In this document: positions 39,343 through 48,796 of the stretch, piece after piece
How positions within the stretch are numbered: the first letter of the stretch is position 1
How the letters are laid out: each line of letters starts with the position of its first letter
Source: an uncultured Aquimarina sp.
GTDB lineage: Bacteria > Bacteroidota > Bacteroidia > Flavobacteriales > Flavobacteriaceae
Assembly (NCBI GenBank): GCA_947498455.1
Contig: CANMKK010000019.1
Location: 1-64,000, forward strand
DNA: 64,000 bases
Direction: 5' to 3'
Position numbers and translations under genes: made by a program
The notes under the pieces: model-generated
What the model saw: only the letters and a program-made list of their open reading frames with translations
Told to the model about the DNA's origin: nothing
The model's database searches: none

Positions 39343-40191
39343 TTGAATATCTATATTGTCATACCTGCACATAATGAGGCGTTACTAATACCAAAAACTC
39401 TTACCTCGCTAGTGAACCAGACTTTTCTACCTAAGAAAATTGTTGTGGTTAATGATAATTCTACGGATTCTACTGAGAAGGTGGTAAGAACTTTTATGGA
39501 TACTTATAGTTTTATTGAGATCGTGCATTCCGACTCTTCTGAACAACATCTACCTGGCAGTAAGGTTATAAATGCCTTTTATAAAGGCCTTGATTTCCTT
39601 GATGACCAATATGATATTATATGTAAATTCGATGCAGATCTTATTTTTCCTGATAATTATCTAGAGAATATAGTCTCTCATTTTAGCAGTAATGAGAGGA
39701 TTGGCATGGTTGGTGGTTTCTGTTATATTAAAAAAAAACAAAATTGGATTCTGGAAAACCTGACTAATAAAGATCATATCCGGGGGGCACTTAAAGCATA
39801 TAGAAAACAATGTTTTTCTGATATTGGTGGGTTAAAAGCTGCTATGGGCTGGGATACAGTTGATGAATTGCTGGCGCAGTATCACAATTGGGAAATCAAA
39901 ACAGATGATTCTCTAATGGTTAAGCACCTGAAACCAACAGGAAATACTTATGATCGAAAAGCCAAGTATAAACAAGGAGAAGCTTTTTATAGTATTCGTT
40001 ATGGTTTTTTGATTACACTAATTGCATCTGTAAAACTTGCCGTACTAAAAAAACAACCTCATCTGATAAAAGATTACCTTATTGGGTTTATAAAAGCCTG
40101 CATACAACATAAACCATATCTGATCAGTAAACAGGAAGGGAAATTTATCCGAAATCTACGCTGGAAAAAGATCTTAAATAAAGTGTTCTAA
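39343..40191 (+). CDS. Family 2 glycosyltransferase, 282 aa
   Basis: GT-A fold: IYIVIPAHNEALLIPKTLTS at the N terminus, KIVVVNDNSTDSTEKV with the nucleotide-binding Asp, and the DxD metal site FDADLIFP near residue 97. GGFCYIKKKQNW and GGLKAAMGWDTVDELLA follow, the latter being the acceptor/catalytic ED-like region. No membrane helices are evident, so it should work at the cytoplasmic face using a nucleotide sugar; donor and acceptor are unknown. The only possible start is TTG at 39343 because the preceding in-frame stop is that of the methyltransferase gene. Together with that gene it forms a small probable glycan-modification pair. Confidence 0.88.
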   Translation: MNIYIVIPAHNEALLIPKTLTSLVNQTFLPKKIVVVNDNSTDSTEKVVRTFMDTYSFIEIVHSDSSEQHLPGSKVINAFYKGLDFLDDQYDIICKFDADLIFPDNYLENIVSHFSSNERIGMVGGFCYIKKKQNWILENLTNKDHIRGALKAYRKQCFSDIGGLKAAMGWDTVDELLAQYHNWEIKTDDSLMVKHLKPTGNTYDRKAKYKQGEAFYSIRYGFLITLIASVKLAVLKKQPHLIKDYLIGFIKACIQHKPYLISKQEGKFIRNLRWKKILNKVF

Positions 40192-40356
40192 ATAATCTTA
40201 AATTATATTTAAAAAAAATTACTTGTATAATTATTTATTTATATTTAATGCCGTCGTAATGATCTAAAAACTATTCACTTCCTATAATTCACGTGTATAA
40301 TTTAGGTATAGAAACGATTCTTTGTTTTAGAAAATATTAAATAACAACCCAATTAT

Positions 40357-41757
40357 ATGAGATATATGAAAACCAATGTTTTATTATTAGGATTATTAAC
40401 CTTGTTCCTAATTTCCTGCCAAAAAGAAAAAGCTCCAGTGGATTATGTTCTTTTTTCTGGAAAAATTCTCAATTCAAAGGATAAAGAGGTAATCGTTTAC
40501 ACAAATAACAAAAGCTTCGAAAAAAAAATCCCTATTAATCCAGAAGGTGTATTTAATGATACTTTACGTATTGAAAATAAAGGATATTATCGTTTTAATA
40601 TTGGCTCCGAGAGTACTGCAATACATTTAAAAAAAGGAGATGAATTAAACGTATCCATAAATACTACTGAATTCGATGAAAGTATAGTATATACTGGTAA
40701 CGCTTCGGAAATCAATAATTATTTGGCAAAAAAGTATTTACTGAATGAAAAACTTAATGGCACACGAGAGGGAAAAAAAGCATTATTCCTTAAAGAAGCA
40801 AACGAGTTTAAATCAAAAATATCCGAATTTGAAAAAGAAAAGAATACTCTTCTAGCTTCTTATACAACATTAGATCCAGAATTTATTACGGAAGAAAAAA
40901 AGTACAACCATTATGATTATTTATTTTCATTAAATAATTACGAGAATTATCACAAGTTTTTCTCCAAAAAAAATAATTATCAAGTTCCTGAGGGATTCTT
41001 AGACGAACTTAAAAATATCGATATCGACAACTCTAAAGATTTCAATAACTCTATATCTTATCAAAAACTTAGTTCTTCTATATATAAAAACTTGACAAGT
41101 AATCGTGCTAAAAAAGACAGCATTCCTTATTACAAGGCTTATATAGAGGATTTAAGCCAAATTAAAAGTCCAAATATTAAAGACAATTTCTTAAATAATA
41201 TAGCTCATCTTTTGTCTCCATCAAATATCAATCTTGATGATTTCTATAACTTATTAACTAATGCTTCTACAAATGAAGATTTTAAAAAACGAATCAAACA
41301 AAAGTATGATAAAATAAAGGTGTTAGCGAAAGGGAAACCTTCTCCAAATTTTGATTTTGAAAATTACAAAGGAGGTAAAACTTCTTTAGCAGATCTTAAA
41401 GGAAAATATGTGTACATTGATGTATGGGCGACCTGGTGCGGTCCTTGTAAAGCCGAAATACCGCATCTTAAAAACATTGAAAAGCGATTTCATAGCAAAA
41501 ATATCGAGTTTGTAAGCTTGTCTATAGACAATAAGAAAAACTATCCTAAATGGAGAAAAATGGTAGCGGAAAAAGAATTAGGAGGAGTTCAGTTAATTGC
41601 CGATAAAGATTGGAAATCGCAATTTGTAGTTGATTATGCAATCAATGGAATACCAAGGTTTATACTTATTGATCCAGAAGGTAAAATAGTCAATGCAGAT
41701 GCTCCCAGACCTTCTAATCCAGAGCTCCTAAATCTTTTTACAGAATTAAAGATTTAA
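40357..41757 (+). CDS. TlpA-like thiol-disulfide oxidoreductase lipoprotein, 466 aa
   Basis: A lipoprotein signal (LLGLLTLFLISC, lipid Cys near residue 21) is followed by an N-terminal beta-rich DUF4369-like domain (about 30-115), a helical linker, and a thioredoxin domain from about residue 325 with WATWCGPCKAEIPHL (CGPC near 360) and the cis-Pro region NGIPRFILIDPEG. TlpA-type proteins reduce periplasmic disulfides; in Bacteroidota this architecture is very common. ATG codons at 40357 and 40366 are both possible. It stands directly upstream of a Cys-containing RiPP precursor on the same strand, which invites the idea that it handles the peptide's thiols; this is inference only. Confidence 0.88.
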   Translation: MRYMKTNVLLLGLLTLFLISCQKEKAPVDYVLFSGKILNSKDKEVIVYTNNKSFEKKIPINPEGVFNDTLRIENKGYYRFNIGSESTAIHLKKGDELNVSINTTEFDESIVYTGNASEINNYLAKKYLLNEKLNGTREGKKALFLKEANEFKSKISEFEKEKNTLLASYTTLDPEFITEEKKYNHYDYLFSLNNYENYHKFFSKKNNYQVPEGFLDELKNIDIDNSKDFNNSISYQKLSSSIYKNLTSNRAKKDSIPYYKAYIEDLSQIKSPNIKDNFLNNIAHLLSPSNINLDDFYNLLTNASTNEDFKKRIKQKYDKIKVLAKGKPSPNFDFENYKGGKTSLADLKGKYVYIDVWATWCGPCKAEIPHLKNIEKRFHSKNIEFVSLSIDNKKNYPKWRKMVAEKELGGVQLIADKDWKSQFVVDYAINGIPRFILIDPEGKIVNADAPRPSNPELLNLFTELKI

Positions 41758-41838
41758 AAAAGATAATTTCCCTAAACTCTAAAAACAAATTATTTTTTCT
41801 ACTTTGGTCTATATTATTAACCTTTAATATATTTCATC

Positions 41839-41988
41839 ATGAAAAAAAAGAGTCTAAAGTTATTAAAACTTAACAAAAAGTCAATTTCTAAATTAGGTTT
41901 AACAAAAATTGAAGGAGGTAGAGGGACGAACAACGATTGTGATTTGGAATCTTTCCTTCCAACCTGTCCTGCAAAATGTTGGCCATAA
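41839..41988 (+). CDS. Class I lanthipeptide-like RiPP precursor peptide, 49 aa
   Basis: A short peptide opening MKKKSLKLLKLNKKSISKLG, the Lys/Leu/Asn-rich leader typical of Bacteroidota GG-type natural-product precursors (class I lanthipeptide/TIGR04149-like). A GG at residues 26-27 (IEGG) forms the expected leader cleavage site. The 22-residue core that follows holds three Cys, one Ser, two Thr and a C-terminal CWP. The reading frame is tight, with a T-rich UUCG-loop terminator seven bases after the stop. No LanB/LanC, radical SAM or peptidase-ABC gene is adjacent, so it is either an orphan precursor served in trans or a secreted peptide of another kind. Confidence 0.75.
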   Translation: MKKKSLKLLKLNKKSISKLGLTKIEGGRGTNNDCDLESFLPTCPAKCWP

Positions 41989-41994
41989 AAATTT

Positions 41995-42019
41995 AGCGAA
42001 CTTCGGTTCGCTTTTTTTT
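41995..42019 (+). terminator. Strong intrinsic terminator with UUCG tetraloop
   Basis: AGCGAAC (41995-42001), loop TTCG, GTTCGCT (42006-42012), then an eight-T run. It closes the RiPP precursor transcript. Confidence 0.9.
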
Positions 42020-42130
42020 GAGATAAACCTGTTATGTCCTATCGATTTATATGTATATCTTTCTATAGAATTTAGGCAAAGACTTGTTATGCTTCATTAA
42101 AAAAACAAAATGTGGTTTTAACGAAAACGA

Positions 42131-43792
42131 CTACTCCAACACAAATGACAGCACATTGCCTGTAGCTCCATTAGGAAATGTTATCCCTAATAAGGCCGAA
42201 ATGGTTGGTACTATATCAGGTATGTTAGTTGTATTTGTTGTACTCCCATGCTTGATCCCTTTACCAAAAAATAACAACGGTACGTGCGTATCATAGTTTA
42301 ACCCACTACCGTGAGTAGATCCTGTTTTAGAATATATGATAGTGGCAGGGTTTAATACTATAACTACATCACCGCTCCGCTTCTGATTATAACCTTTCTG
42401 AATTAACCCAGCAGTACCTGAAATATAATTCGCTTCTTGTAGTTGTGTTCTGGTAAATACTTTATCTATATAATCTTGTTGCAATACAAAATGAGCAATT
42501 ACCTTTTCTAACTCTTCGGCATTCACCTCATTTTTTTCTAGAATATCATAGGCAAAGAATATCTGGTCGCTATATATTTTTTCTATCAATCCTTCTACTT
42601 TAAACTTTTCTTTTACAAAGGTTTCTATTTTCTGTACAAAGGCATCTTCATCAAAATAACCTGAGGGTATTTTGAGGCTTTTAAGATAGGAAGGTACGTG
42701 TACAGCTCCGTGATCCGCAGTAAGAAAAACGGTATAGTTTCCTTTTCCTACTTTAGTATCTAATGCTGTAAAAAAACGTTCTAAATCCTTATCTAATCGC
42801 AAATATGTGTCTTGTATTTCTTTGGAGTTTACTCCGAAATTATGGCCTACATAATCTGTGCTAGAAAAACTAACGGTTAATACATCAGTCGTATCATCAT
42901 TCCCAAGTTTCTCTCCATCTATCGCTGCAATAGCAAAGTCGGCAGTCAAACTATTACCATATGCAGACATTTTTACAATATCAAAACCAGCATTCTGATC
43001 TTTTAATGTCGCAAGATCATATGGAAAAGTAGCTGTTTCCTTTCCCTTATACCCTCTTTCAAATTGATTTTTATCTTCTCCGCTTTCTGTATAGGTGTTT
43101 ATATTATAGAGCGTATTCCATACCTTTAGATAAGAAGATGCCTTTCCTGAATCATTAAATTCTTGTACCCAATTTGGCAAATCATTTCTATAATATGTGC
43201 TTGTAATCCATTTTCCTTCATTCTTTCCTCGAAACCAATATGCACCATTAGCAGTATGACCTGCTGGTAATATCGCACCCCTATCTTTTATTGCTATACC
43301 AATTGTTTTCCCTTTTAATTGGGTGTGTAACCTATTTTGATCCCCTAAGGTCGTTGTTTTCATGCGGTGGGGAGACATTCTTTCTAATTCACTATTAGAC
43401 CCCACAGCTTTTACACTTGGATCACTTGCACAGTATATAATTTCTTTGCCAAATTTATCATACCAATTATTAGCAATAACACCATGATTTTGAGGTGTGG
43501 TACCTGTATAAATTGATGCATGCCCTGGCCCAGTAAAAGTAGGGATATAATTAAAATGGTTATTTTTACAATTGTATCCTTCGCGAATCATTCTCTTAAA
43601 CCCTCCTTCTCCAAAACGGTTATAAAACCTAGTGAGGTAATCATACCTCATTTGATCCACTACAATACCAACTACGAGCTTTGGTGATGTATATATTACT
43701 TCTTTACTGTTATCATCTGATTTTGAATTCTGAGATATACATTTAATTGAAAAGAAGATTATCGTAATAATTAGAAGTATATTTTTTATCAT
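42131..43792 (-). CDS. pafA: PafA-type alkaline phosphatase, 553 aa
   Basis: Secreted phosphatase of the alkaline phosphatase superfamily. A signal peptide covers about residues 1-20. The mature part matches the phosphate-irrepressible PafA of Elizabethkingia: VVGIVVDQMRYDYL (metal Asp), NYIPTFTGPGHASIYTG with the Thr nucleophile, and IKDRGAILPAGH carrying the Lys/Arg pair that binds the monoester. SSTDYVGHNFG and LTADHGAVHVP supply the remaining metal ligands. It hydrolyses phosphate monoesters outside the cytoplasm, giving inorganic phosphate without needing Pho induction in the known relative. It lies convergent to the RiPP gene and divergent from the MlaE gene. Length and motifs are complete. 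Confidence 0.9.
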   Translation of the reverse strand: MIKNILLIITIIFFSIKCISQNSKSDDNSKEVIYTSPKLVVGIVVDQMRYDYLTRFYNRFGEGGFKRMIREGYNCKNNHFNYIPTFTGPGHASIYTGTTPQNHGVIANNWYDKFGKEIIYCASDPSVKAVGSNSELERMSPHRMKTTTLGDQNRLHTQLKGKTIGIAIKDRGAILPAGHTANGAYWFRGKNEGKWITSTYYRNDLPNWVQEFNDSGKASSYLKVWNTLYNINTYTESGEDKNQFERGYKGKETATFPYDLATLKDQNAGFDIVKMSAYGNSLTADFAIAAIDGEKLGNDDTTDVLTVSFSSTDYVGHNFGVNSKEIQDTYLRLDKDLERFFTALDTKVGKGNYTVFLTADHGAVHVPSYLKSLKIPSGYFDEDAFVQKIETFVKEKFKVEGLIEKIYSDQIFFAYDILEKNEVNAEELEKVIAHFVLQQDYIDKVFTRTQLQEANYISGTAGLIQKGYNQKRSGDVVIVLNPATIIYSKTGSTHGSGLNYDTHVPLLFFGKGIKHGSTTNTTNIPDIVPTISALLGITFPNGATGNVLSFVLE

Positions 43793-43907
43793 TACCTTTT
43801 TAGTTTAGTTTGGTAAAAATACTATTTATGTAAATGAAAAACTTTAATAGAAGGTTAAATGCTGTCGCTGTTTTTTTTTCTATTTTAGCCCTTCTAATGT
43901 AAGATAT

Positions 43908-44648
43908 ATGTTTTATCTGGACGATATTGGTCGTTATTTTTTAATGTTAAAAGGGGTCTTTAGTCGAATGACTAAAGGATCCGTTATTAGAAATCTGATT
44001 TTTAAAGAAATAGATGACCTCATCATTGGTTCATTAGGAATAACGGTATTCTTAGCTTTTTTTATTGGTGCAGTAGTGGCCATACAAACGGCTCTTAACC
44101 TAAACAATCCTCTAATTCCTAAACAATTAATTGCATTTGCATCTAGACAATCTGTTATTCTAGAATTCGCCCCAACTTTTATTTCTGTTATTATGGCAGG
44201 TAAAGTAGGATCTTTTATCACCTCAAGTATTGGTACAATGCGAGTTACTGAACAAATCGATGCTTTAGAAGTTATGGGAATAAACTCTCTTAATTATCTT
44301 GTTTTCCCTAAAATTATTGCGATGTTAATGTATCCTTTTGTAATTGCCATCGCTATGTTTATGGGAATTTTTGGAGGATATGTAGCGGGTGTTTATGGAG
44401 GTTTTGTTTCTAATAGCGAATTTATTAATGGGTTACAGGAAGATTTTATTCCTTTTCATTTGGTATATGCATTTATAAAAACCTTTATCTATTCTTTCTT
44501 ACTGGCTACCATACCTTCTTTTCACGGATATTATATGAAAGGAGGTGCTCTAGGTGTTGGTAAGGCAAGTACTTCTGCTTTTGTTTGGACAACAGTGGTT
44601 ATTGTGATCACTAATTACATATTAACACAATTACTACTAAGCCAATGA
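43908..44648 (+). CDS. MlaE-family ABC transporter permease, 246 aa
   Basis: Integral membrane permease of the MlaE/YrbE (DUF140) family, with about five membrane helices. The family signature is seen in VVAIQTALNLN, FAPTFISVIMAGKVGSFITS, MRVTEQIDALEVMG and NYLVFPKI. In the Mla system it pairs with an ATPase and a membrane-bound MlaD to move phospholipids between membranes. The ATPase gene overlaps its end by 4 bases (ATGA). No MlaD/MCE gene is adjacent here, as is usual in this phylum, so the complex is completed from elsewhere. Confidence 0.92.
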   Translation: MFYLDDIGRYFLMLKGVFSRMTKGSVIRNLIFKEIDDLIIGSLGITVFLAFFIGAVVAIQTALNLNNPLIPKQLIAFASRQSVILEFAPTFISVIMAGKVGSFITSSIGTMRVTEQIDALEVMGINSLNYLVFPKIIAMLMYPFVIAIAMFMGIFGGYVAGVYGGFVSNSEFINGLQEDFIPFHLVYAFIKTFIYSFLLATIPSFHGYYMKGGALGVGKASTSAFVWTTVVIVITNYILTQLLLSQ

Positions 44649-45409
44649 TAGAGGTAAAAGACATACATAAAAGTTTTAATGGAGAAGAAATCCTAAAAGG
44701 GATCACTACAAGTTTCGAACGTGGTAAAACAAACCTGATCATTGGTACAAGTGGTAGTGGAAAAACAGTATTCCTAAAATGTATGTTGGGATTATTTACT
44801 CCAGAAGAAGGTACTATTTCTTATGATGGCACTACCTATTCTGATCTAACTACTCAGGAACAAAGAGATCTAAGAGAGCAAATGGGCATGGTATTTCAGG
44901 GAAGTGCTTTGTTTGATTCTATGACTGTAGAAGAAAATGTGATGTTTCCATTAATGATGTTTACCAAACAAAAAAAGGAGGAAATGCGAGAGAGAGTTCA
45001 TGAAGTGCTTGATCGTGTTCATTTAGAAAATGCTAATAATAAATTGCCTTCTGAAATAAGTGGAGGTATGCAAAAGCGTGTTGCTATTGCAAGGGCGATT
45101 GTTACCAGACCTAAGTATTTATTCTGTGACGAGCCTAACTCTGGTTTAGACCCAAGAACTGCAATTGTTATCGACAATCTAATTAAAGAAATTACAGAGG
45201 AGAACGATATCACTACAGTAATTAACACACACGATATGAACTCTGTGATGGAAATCGGAGAAAAGATTGTTTTCTTAAGAAAAGGACATTTAGAATGGGA
45301 AGGTGATAAAACTCAGATTTTTAAAACCGATAATGAAGCCGTTACGGATTTTGTATACTCCTCTAATCTATTTAAGAAAGTACGGGATGCACAATTAAAA
45401 GGGTTATAA
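44645..45409 (+). CDS. MlaF-type ABC transporter ATP-binding protein, 254 aa
   Basis: Full ABC ATPase: Walker A GTSGSGKTV (near residue 37), Q-loop MVFQGSALFD, signature SGGMQKRVAIARAI, Walker B YLFCDEPNSGLDP, and switch His in INTHDMNS. The MlaF-type wording EEIL.G..TSFERG fits lipid transport ATPases. It overlaps the permease gene by 4 bases and should form a complex with it at the inner membrane. There is no strong terminator after it; only a weak stem lies near 45563-45580. Confidence 0.92.
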   Translation: MIEVKDIHKSFNGEEILKGITTSFERGKTNLIIGTSGSGKTVFLKCMLGLFTPEEGTISYDGTTYSDLTTQEQRDLREQMGMVFQGSALFDSMTVEENVMFPLMMFTKQKKEEMRERVHEVLDRVHLENANNKLPSEISGGMQKRVAIARAIVTRPKYLFCDEPNSGLDPRTAIVIDNLIKEITEENDITTVINTHDMNSVMEIGEKIVFLRKGHLEWEGDKTQIFKTDNEAVTDFVYSSNLFKKVRDAQLKGL

Positions 45410-45607
45410 ATCAGTAATGCTATAGGGATTCAAGATCGCTGTAACTTCGAGAAACAAGAGTCAGGACCAAATTTAAAAATCATAAATTTCAGTACTTTAA
45501 AAAGTAAAAACAACCCTCCTCAAACAAAAAATATCAGAAAGCTCTTATTCTAAAAGGCTTCAAGAAATAATATTCTTAGTTTTTTTTAAAAAATAGTAAT
45601 AGCAATT

Positions 45608-47062
45608 TTACTTCACCAATAATGTATCAGCCTTCAGTTCTGATGTAATCCATTCTCTAAGGTCTTTATTACGCACCCCATCTAGACTATCAGAAACTTG
45701 AAACTTCCATTTAGGAAAAATTACCTTCAGGGTGTCTACTTTCATAAAATTAGACTGTAACACTCTTCCATACCCCAGTTCCAACAAATCTGGAAAACGA
45801 ATTTTGGCATCCTTTGCTACAGAAATAAAGGAAAATGATGCTGGTACAGCTCTATTAGCATCTTGTAACAGCTTGTCTTTCTCTGCGATTTTTGATTTTA
45901 ATTCTGTTATCTGCGTGTTTAGTGCCTCATTAGTGTTTTCTAATCGATCCAATTCCACGATTGCTCTATCATAGGCCTTTGATACCTGATCTATTCCTCT
46001 TGCTTTATTCCCTCTTACGGTCAATTCAAAATCACTAATGTTTTCGTAATTTTTAATTTCATTCTGTAAATCACTGGCTGTTGCCTCTGTAATTTCTCCA
46101 TCGAAGAACAACTTCAATGTTTTATTTTTATAATTATATATACCCTTACGCAGGTACAGGTTCTCGTTCGCCTCTATTTCTGCTAGCATAAATTTTTCAT
46201 AATCTCCTCGCGCCTGACTTTCATTGAGCGTAATCAAAAAAGTATAGATAGCAGGAATCATTACTAATACAGCTACAGAAGAAGCAATCCTTGCTATACG
46301 TTTACGCTTTGCAGAGTTTGCATAACGTAACATTGGGAATTTCAGTAATTTTAGTACGATAAATGTAGCTAAGGCTATAAAAATAGTATTTATAATAAAT
46401 AAATACATTGCTCCTCTAGCATATTCAAATTTCCCTATAGCCAACCCAAATCCAACTGTACATAATGGAGGCATTAAGGCTGTAGCAATTGCAACTCCAA
46501 AGATTACACTTGCAATGGTGCCTTTTTTTGTTCTTGCTATAATCAATGCTAATCCACCAAAAAATGCAATCAACACATCTCTAATATCGGGTTTGGTTCG
46601 CGCTAATAGTTCCGAAGATTCTTCTTTAAGAGGAAAAATGAAGAAAAACAACCAAGCAGTCAAAACACTTAGCACTACCATCACTCCAAAATTGATCAAT
46701 GATTTTCTTAACGTATCTATATCATTTACCGCAATGGACATACCCATTCCTAATATAGGTCCCATCAATGGAGAAATTAACATTGCTCCAATCACTACGG
46801 GAATAGAGTTAGCATTAAGTCCAATAGATGCTATGAATATAGAACATATCAAAATCCAGGCGGTAGCTCCCTTAAAAGGGATATCCGCTTTTATAAGCTC
46901 TATAGTACTTTCCCTATCTGTATCATGACGAAAATCTAATAATTCTTTTAGAAAAGTGGATCCACTTTTAAACAATCCTTTGGCATCTTGTTTTATAGCT
47001 TCTTTTTGTTGCCCTACTTTTTCATCCTGGGTTTGCCCATTTCCCTGAGTATTTTCTGCCAT
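45608..47062 (-). CDS. DUF389 family membrane protein with coiled-coil tail, 484 aa
   Basis: After a Gln-rich soluble N terminus (about 60 residues), several membrane helices carry the DUF389 pattern (NSIPVVIGAMLISPLMGPIL, FGGLALIIARTKKGTIAS, ATALMPPLCTVGFGLAIG). The C-terminal half, about residues 285-484, is soluble with a coiled coil near 370-400 and a BON-like beta-alpha segment (LKLFFDGEITEATASDLQN). Function of DUF389 proteins is not settled; a transport or stress role is assumed. It is the last gene of an operon with manC and the SprT-like gene (2-base gap to manC). Confidence 0.85.
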   Translation of the reverse strand: MAENTQGNGQTQDEKVGQQKEAIKQDAKGLFKSGSTFLKELLDFRHDTDRESTIELIKADIPFKGATAWILICSIFIASIGLNANSIPVVIGAMLISPLMGPILGMGMSIAVNDIDTLRKSLINFGVMVVLSVLTAWLFFFIFPLKEESSELLARTKPDIRDVLIAFFGGLALIIARTKKGTIASVIFGVAIATALMPPLCTVGFGLAIGKFEYARGAMYLFIINTIFIALATFIVLKLLKFPMLRYANSAKRKRIARIASSVAVLVMIPAIYTFLITLNESQARGDYEKFMLAEIEANENLYLRKGIYNYKNKTLKLFFDGEITEATASDLQNEIKNYENISDFELTVRGNKARGIDQVSKAYDRAIVELDRLENTNEALNTQITELKSKIAEKDKLLQDANRAVPASFSFISVAKDAKIRFPDLLELGYGRVLQSNFMKVDTLKVIFPKWKFQVSDSLDGVRNKDLREWITSELKADTLLVK

Positions 47063-47064
47063 AA

Positions 47065-48141
47065 TTAACCGTATTTTTCTCCGTACGTATCTTTTACTTT
47101 TTTAAGTACTTGTTTTATATCTTGTTCTTTCTTTTTAGGATAAATCAAAAGTATCTCTTCTTTATCTACAATTATATAGTCATTCAGCCCATCTATCACT
47201 ACAATTTTATCGGTTGTAGTCCTGATCATATTTCCAGAAGCATCTTCTGCCAATACTCTAGAATTGACTACTGCATTTCCTCCATCAGTTTTATCCAATT
47301 TATCGTACAATGATCCCCAGGTTCCCAAATCATTCCAATCAAAAATTGCACGAAGTACATAAACATTCTCTGCTTTTTCTAAGATAGCATAATCTATAGA
47401 AATGTTATCAGCAAGCTTATAATTTTCAGCTATAAAATCGTTCTCCTGCTCAGTATTATAGACAACCGACCCTTTCTTAAACAAAGCTGTCATTTCTTTT
47501 TGGAATTTAGAAAAAGCCTCTATGATTGCAGTAACGCTCCAGATAAAAATCCCTGCATTCCATACATAGTTTCCTTCTTTTAAAAATTGCTTGGCAGTTT
47601 CGTAATTAGGTTTTTCTTTGAACTGAGCTACTTTCTTGATTCCTTCTACTCCTTTATCGTACTGAATATATCCGTAGCCCGTATTGGGAAAGGTAGGTTT
47701 AATCCCCAGTGTCATCAATATATTGCTATCTGAACATGCTTCAAAACTTTGTTTTAAATTATCAATAAAAGCATCTTCATCTTCTATCCAATGATCACTT
47801 GGCGCTACGACCATCACAGCGTCTGGGTTTTCTTTTTGGATTTTTAACGATGCATACAGAATACAAGGTGCTGTATTTCTCATTACCGGTTCTGTTACCA
47901 CTTGTCGCTGGGCGACTTCTGGTAATTGTTCTAATACTAAATCATTATATTCTTCATTCGTTAGGATAAATATGTTCTCAGGTGGAACAATTTTTGTCAA
48001 TCGACTAAAAGTTTTTTGAATCAAAGTTTCACCGGTTCCAAGCATATCATGAAATTGCTTTGGGAATTCTGCGGTACTTACCGGCCAAAATCTCGATCCT
48101 ACTCCTCCTGCCATTAATATGGCGTAATAGTTACTGTTCAT
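47065..48141 (-). CDS. manC: Mannose-1-phosphate guanylyltransferase, 358 aa
   Basis: Opens with the sugar nucleotidyltransferase signature YYAILMAGGVGSRFWPVST with FPKQF, then VMRNTAPCILYA, APSDHWIED, GYGYIQYDKG, FKEKPNYETAKQF and NAGIFIW. It makes GDP-mannose from mannose-1-phosphate and GTP for glycan synthesis. At 358 residues it is the monofunctional type without the phosphomannose isomerase domain found in long bacterial ManC proteins. It sits 2 bases after the SprT-like gene and 2 bases before the DUF389 gene, so the three are co-transcribed. Confidence 0.92.
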   Translation of the reverse strand: MNSNYYAILMAGGVGSRFWPVSTAEFPKQFHDMLGTGETLIQKTFSRLTKIVPPENIFILTNEEYNDLVLEQLPEVAQRQVVTEPVMRNTAPCILYASLKIQKENPDAVMVVAPSDHWIEDEDAFIDNLKQSFEACSDSNILMTLGIKPTFPNTGYGYIQYDKGVEGIKKVAQFKEKPNYETAKQFLKEGNYVWNAGIFIWSVTAIIEAFSKFQKEMTALFKKGSVVYNTEQENDFIAENYKLADNISIDYAILEKAENVYVLRAIFDWNDLGTWGSLYDKLDKTDGGNAVVNSRVLAEDASGNMIRTTTDKIVVIDGLNDYIIVDKEEILLIYPKKKEQDIKQVLKKVKDTYGEKYG

Positions 48142-48143
48142 AA

Positions 48144-48740
48144 TTAACTTAGTAATTCCACTTCGGCATTGGGGTTAAATAGGTATACCCTACCCGTATT
48201 TAGTTCTACACATTCATAGCGTTTCACACGTTTATTTCCTTTCTGAAATATCTTCCCGTTATACAATCTAAACTTGCTTCCTAAGGGTATTTCAAATATA
48301 TAATTTTTATCGTTCTCTGGATCGAATTGTTTTAATGCTAAGGACAATTTTTCATCTGTATCACTACTTGCCTTTGGGTTCTTAAAATGTCTTGCAATTA
48401 AAGGTACTAATTTAATTGGAAAAACATCTGGATTAATATATGGCAACATCAATTGCTGAAATGTTCTTTTCCACTCTATTCCATGTGGTTTTATGTAACG
48501 TCCATATTTTTCGAACGTCACCAGATGTGCAATTTCATGGATTAAAGTAATTAAGAAACGATATTGATTTAATGAAGCATTTACAGTAATTTGATGTCTT
48601 CCATCGGACATCTTTCTATAATCACCGTGTCGCGTAACGCGTTCATTGACTATTTTTAGATGCACATTACATTTTACAATCAGCTCAAATGCTGGTTCTA
48701 CTGCTCGTTCCGGGATATATCTTGCCAAGATTTCCTTCAT
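48144..48740 (-). CDS. SprT-like zinc metalloprotease-domain protein, 198 aa
   Basis: The HEIAH zinc motif (LITLIHEIAHLVTF) with a downstream KPHGIEW His gives the SprT-like metal site. The C-terminal ~60 residues, starting KLRLYNGKIFQKG-like, form a small beta domain. SprT-like proteins are putative metalloproteases, in eukaryotes acting on DNA-protein crosslinks; the bacterial role is unclear. I start at ATG 48740 (MKEILARYIPERA). The TTG at 48755, which would add five residues, falls inside the right side of the terminator at 48755-48787, so it is not the start. First gene of the manC/DUF389 operon. Confidence 0.85.
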   Translation of the reverse strand: MKEILARYIPERAVEPAFELIVKCNVHLKIVNERVTRHGDYRKMSDGRHQITVNASLNQYRFLITLIHEIAHLVTFEKYGRYIKPHGIEWKRTFQQLMLPYINPDVFPIKLVPLIARHFKNPKASSDTDEKLSLALKQFDPENDKNYIFEIPLGSKFRLYNGKIFQKGNKRVKRYECVELNTGRVYLFNPNAEVELLS

Positions 48741-48754
48741 TGCCGCAAAATACA

Positions 48755-48787
48755 AAATTAAGCGCAGCTGTGCGATGCGCTTAATTT
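48755..48787 (-). terminator. Intrinsic terminator between DUF4349 gene and SprT gene
   Basis: A perfect 11-base inverted repeat, AAATTAAGCGC (48755-48765) and GCGCTTAATTT (48777-48787), with an 11-base loop and a T-rich tail on the minus strand. It lies 9 bases past the DUF4349 stop and fixes the SprT start at 48740. Confidence 0.85.
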
Positions 48788-48796
48788 ATATTTTTA

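Noticed and set aside
48741..48755. TTG start for the SprT-like gene at 48755
   Set aside because: It lies inside the terminator stem of the upstream gene; ATG 48740 is better.
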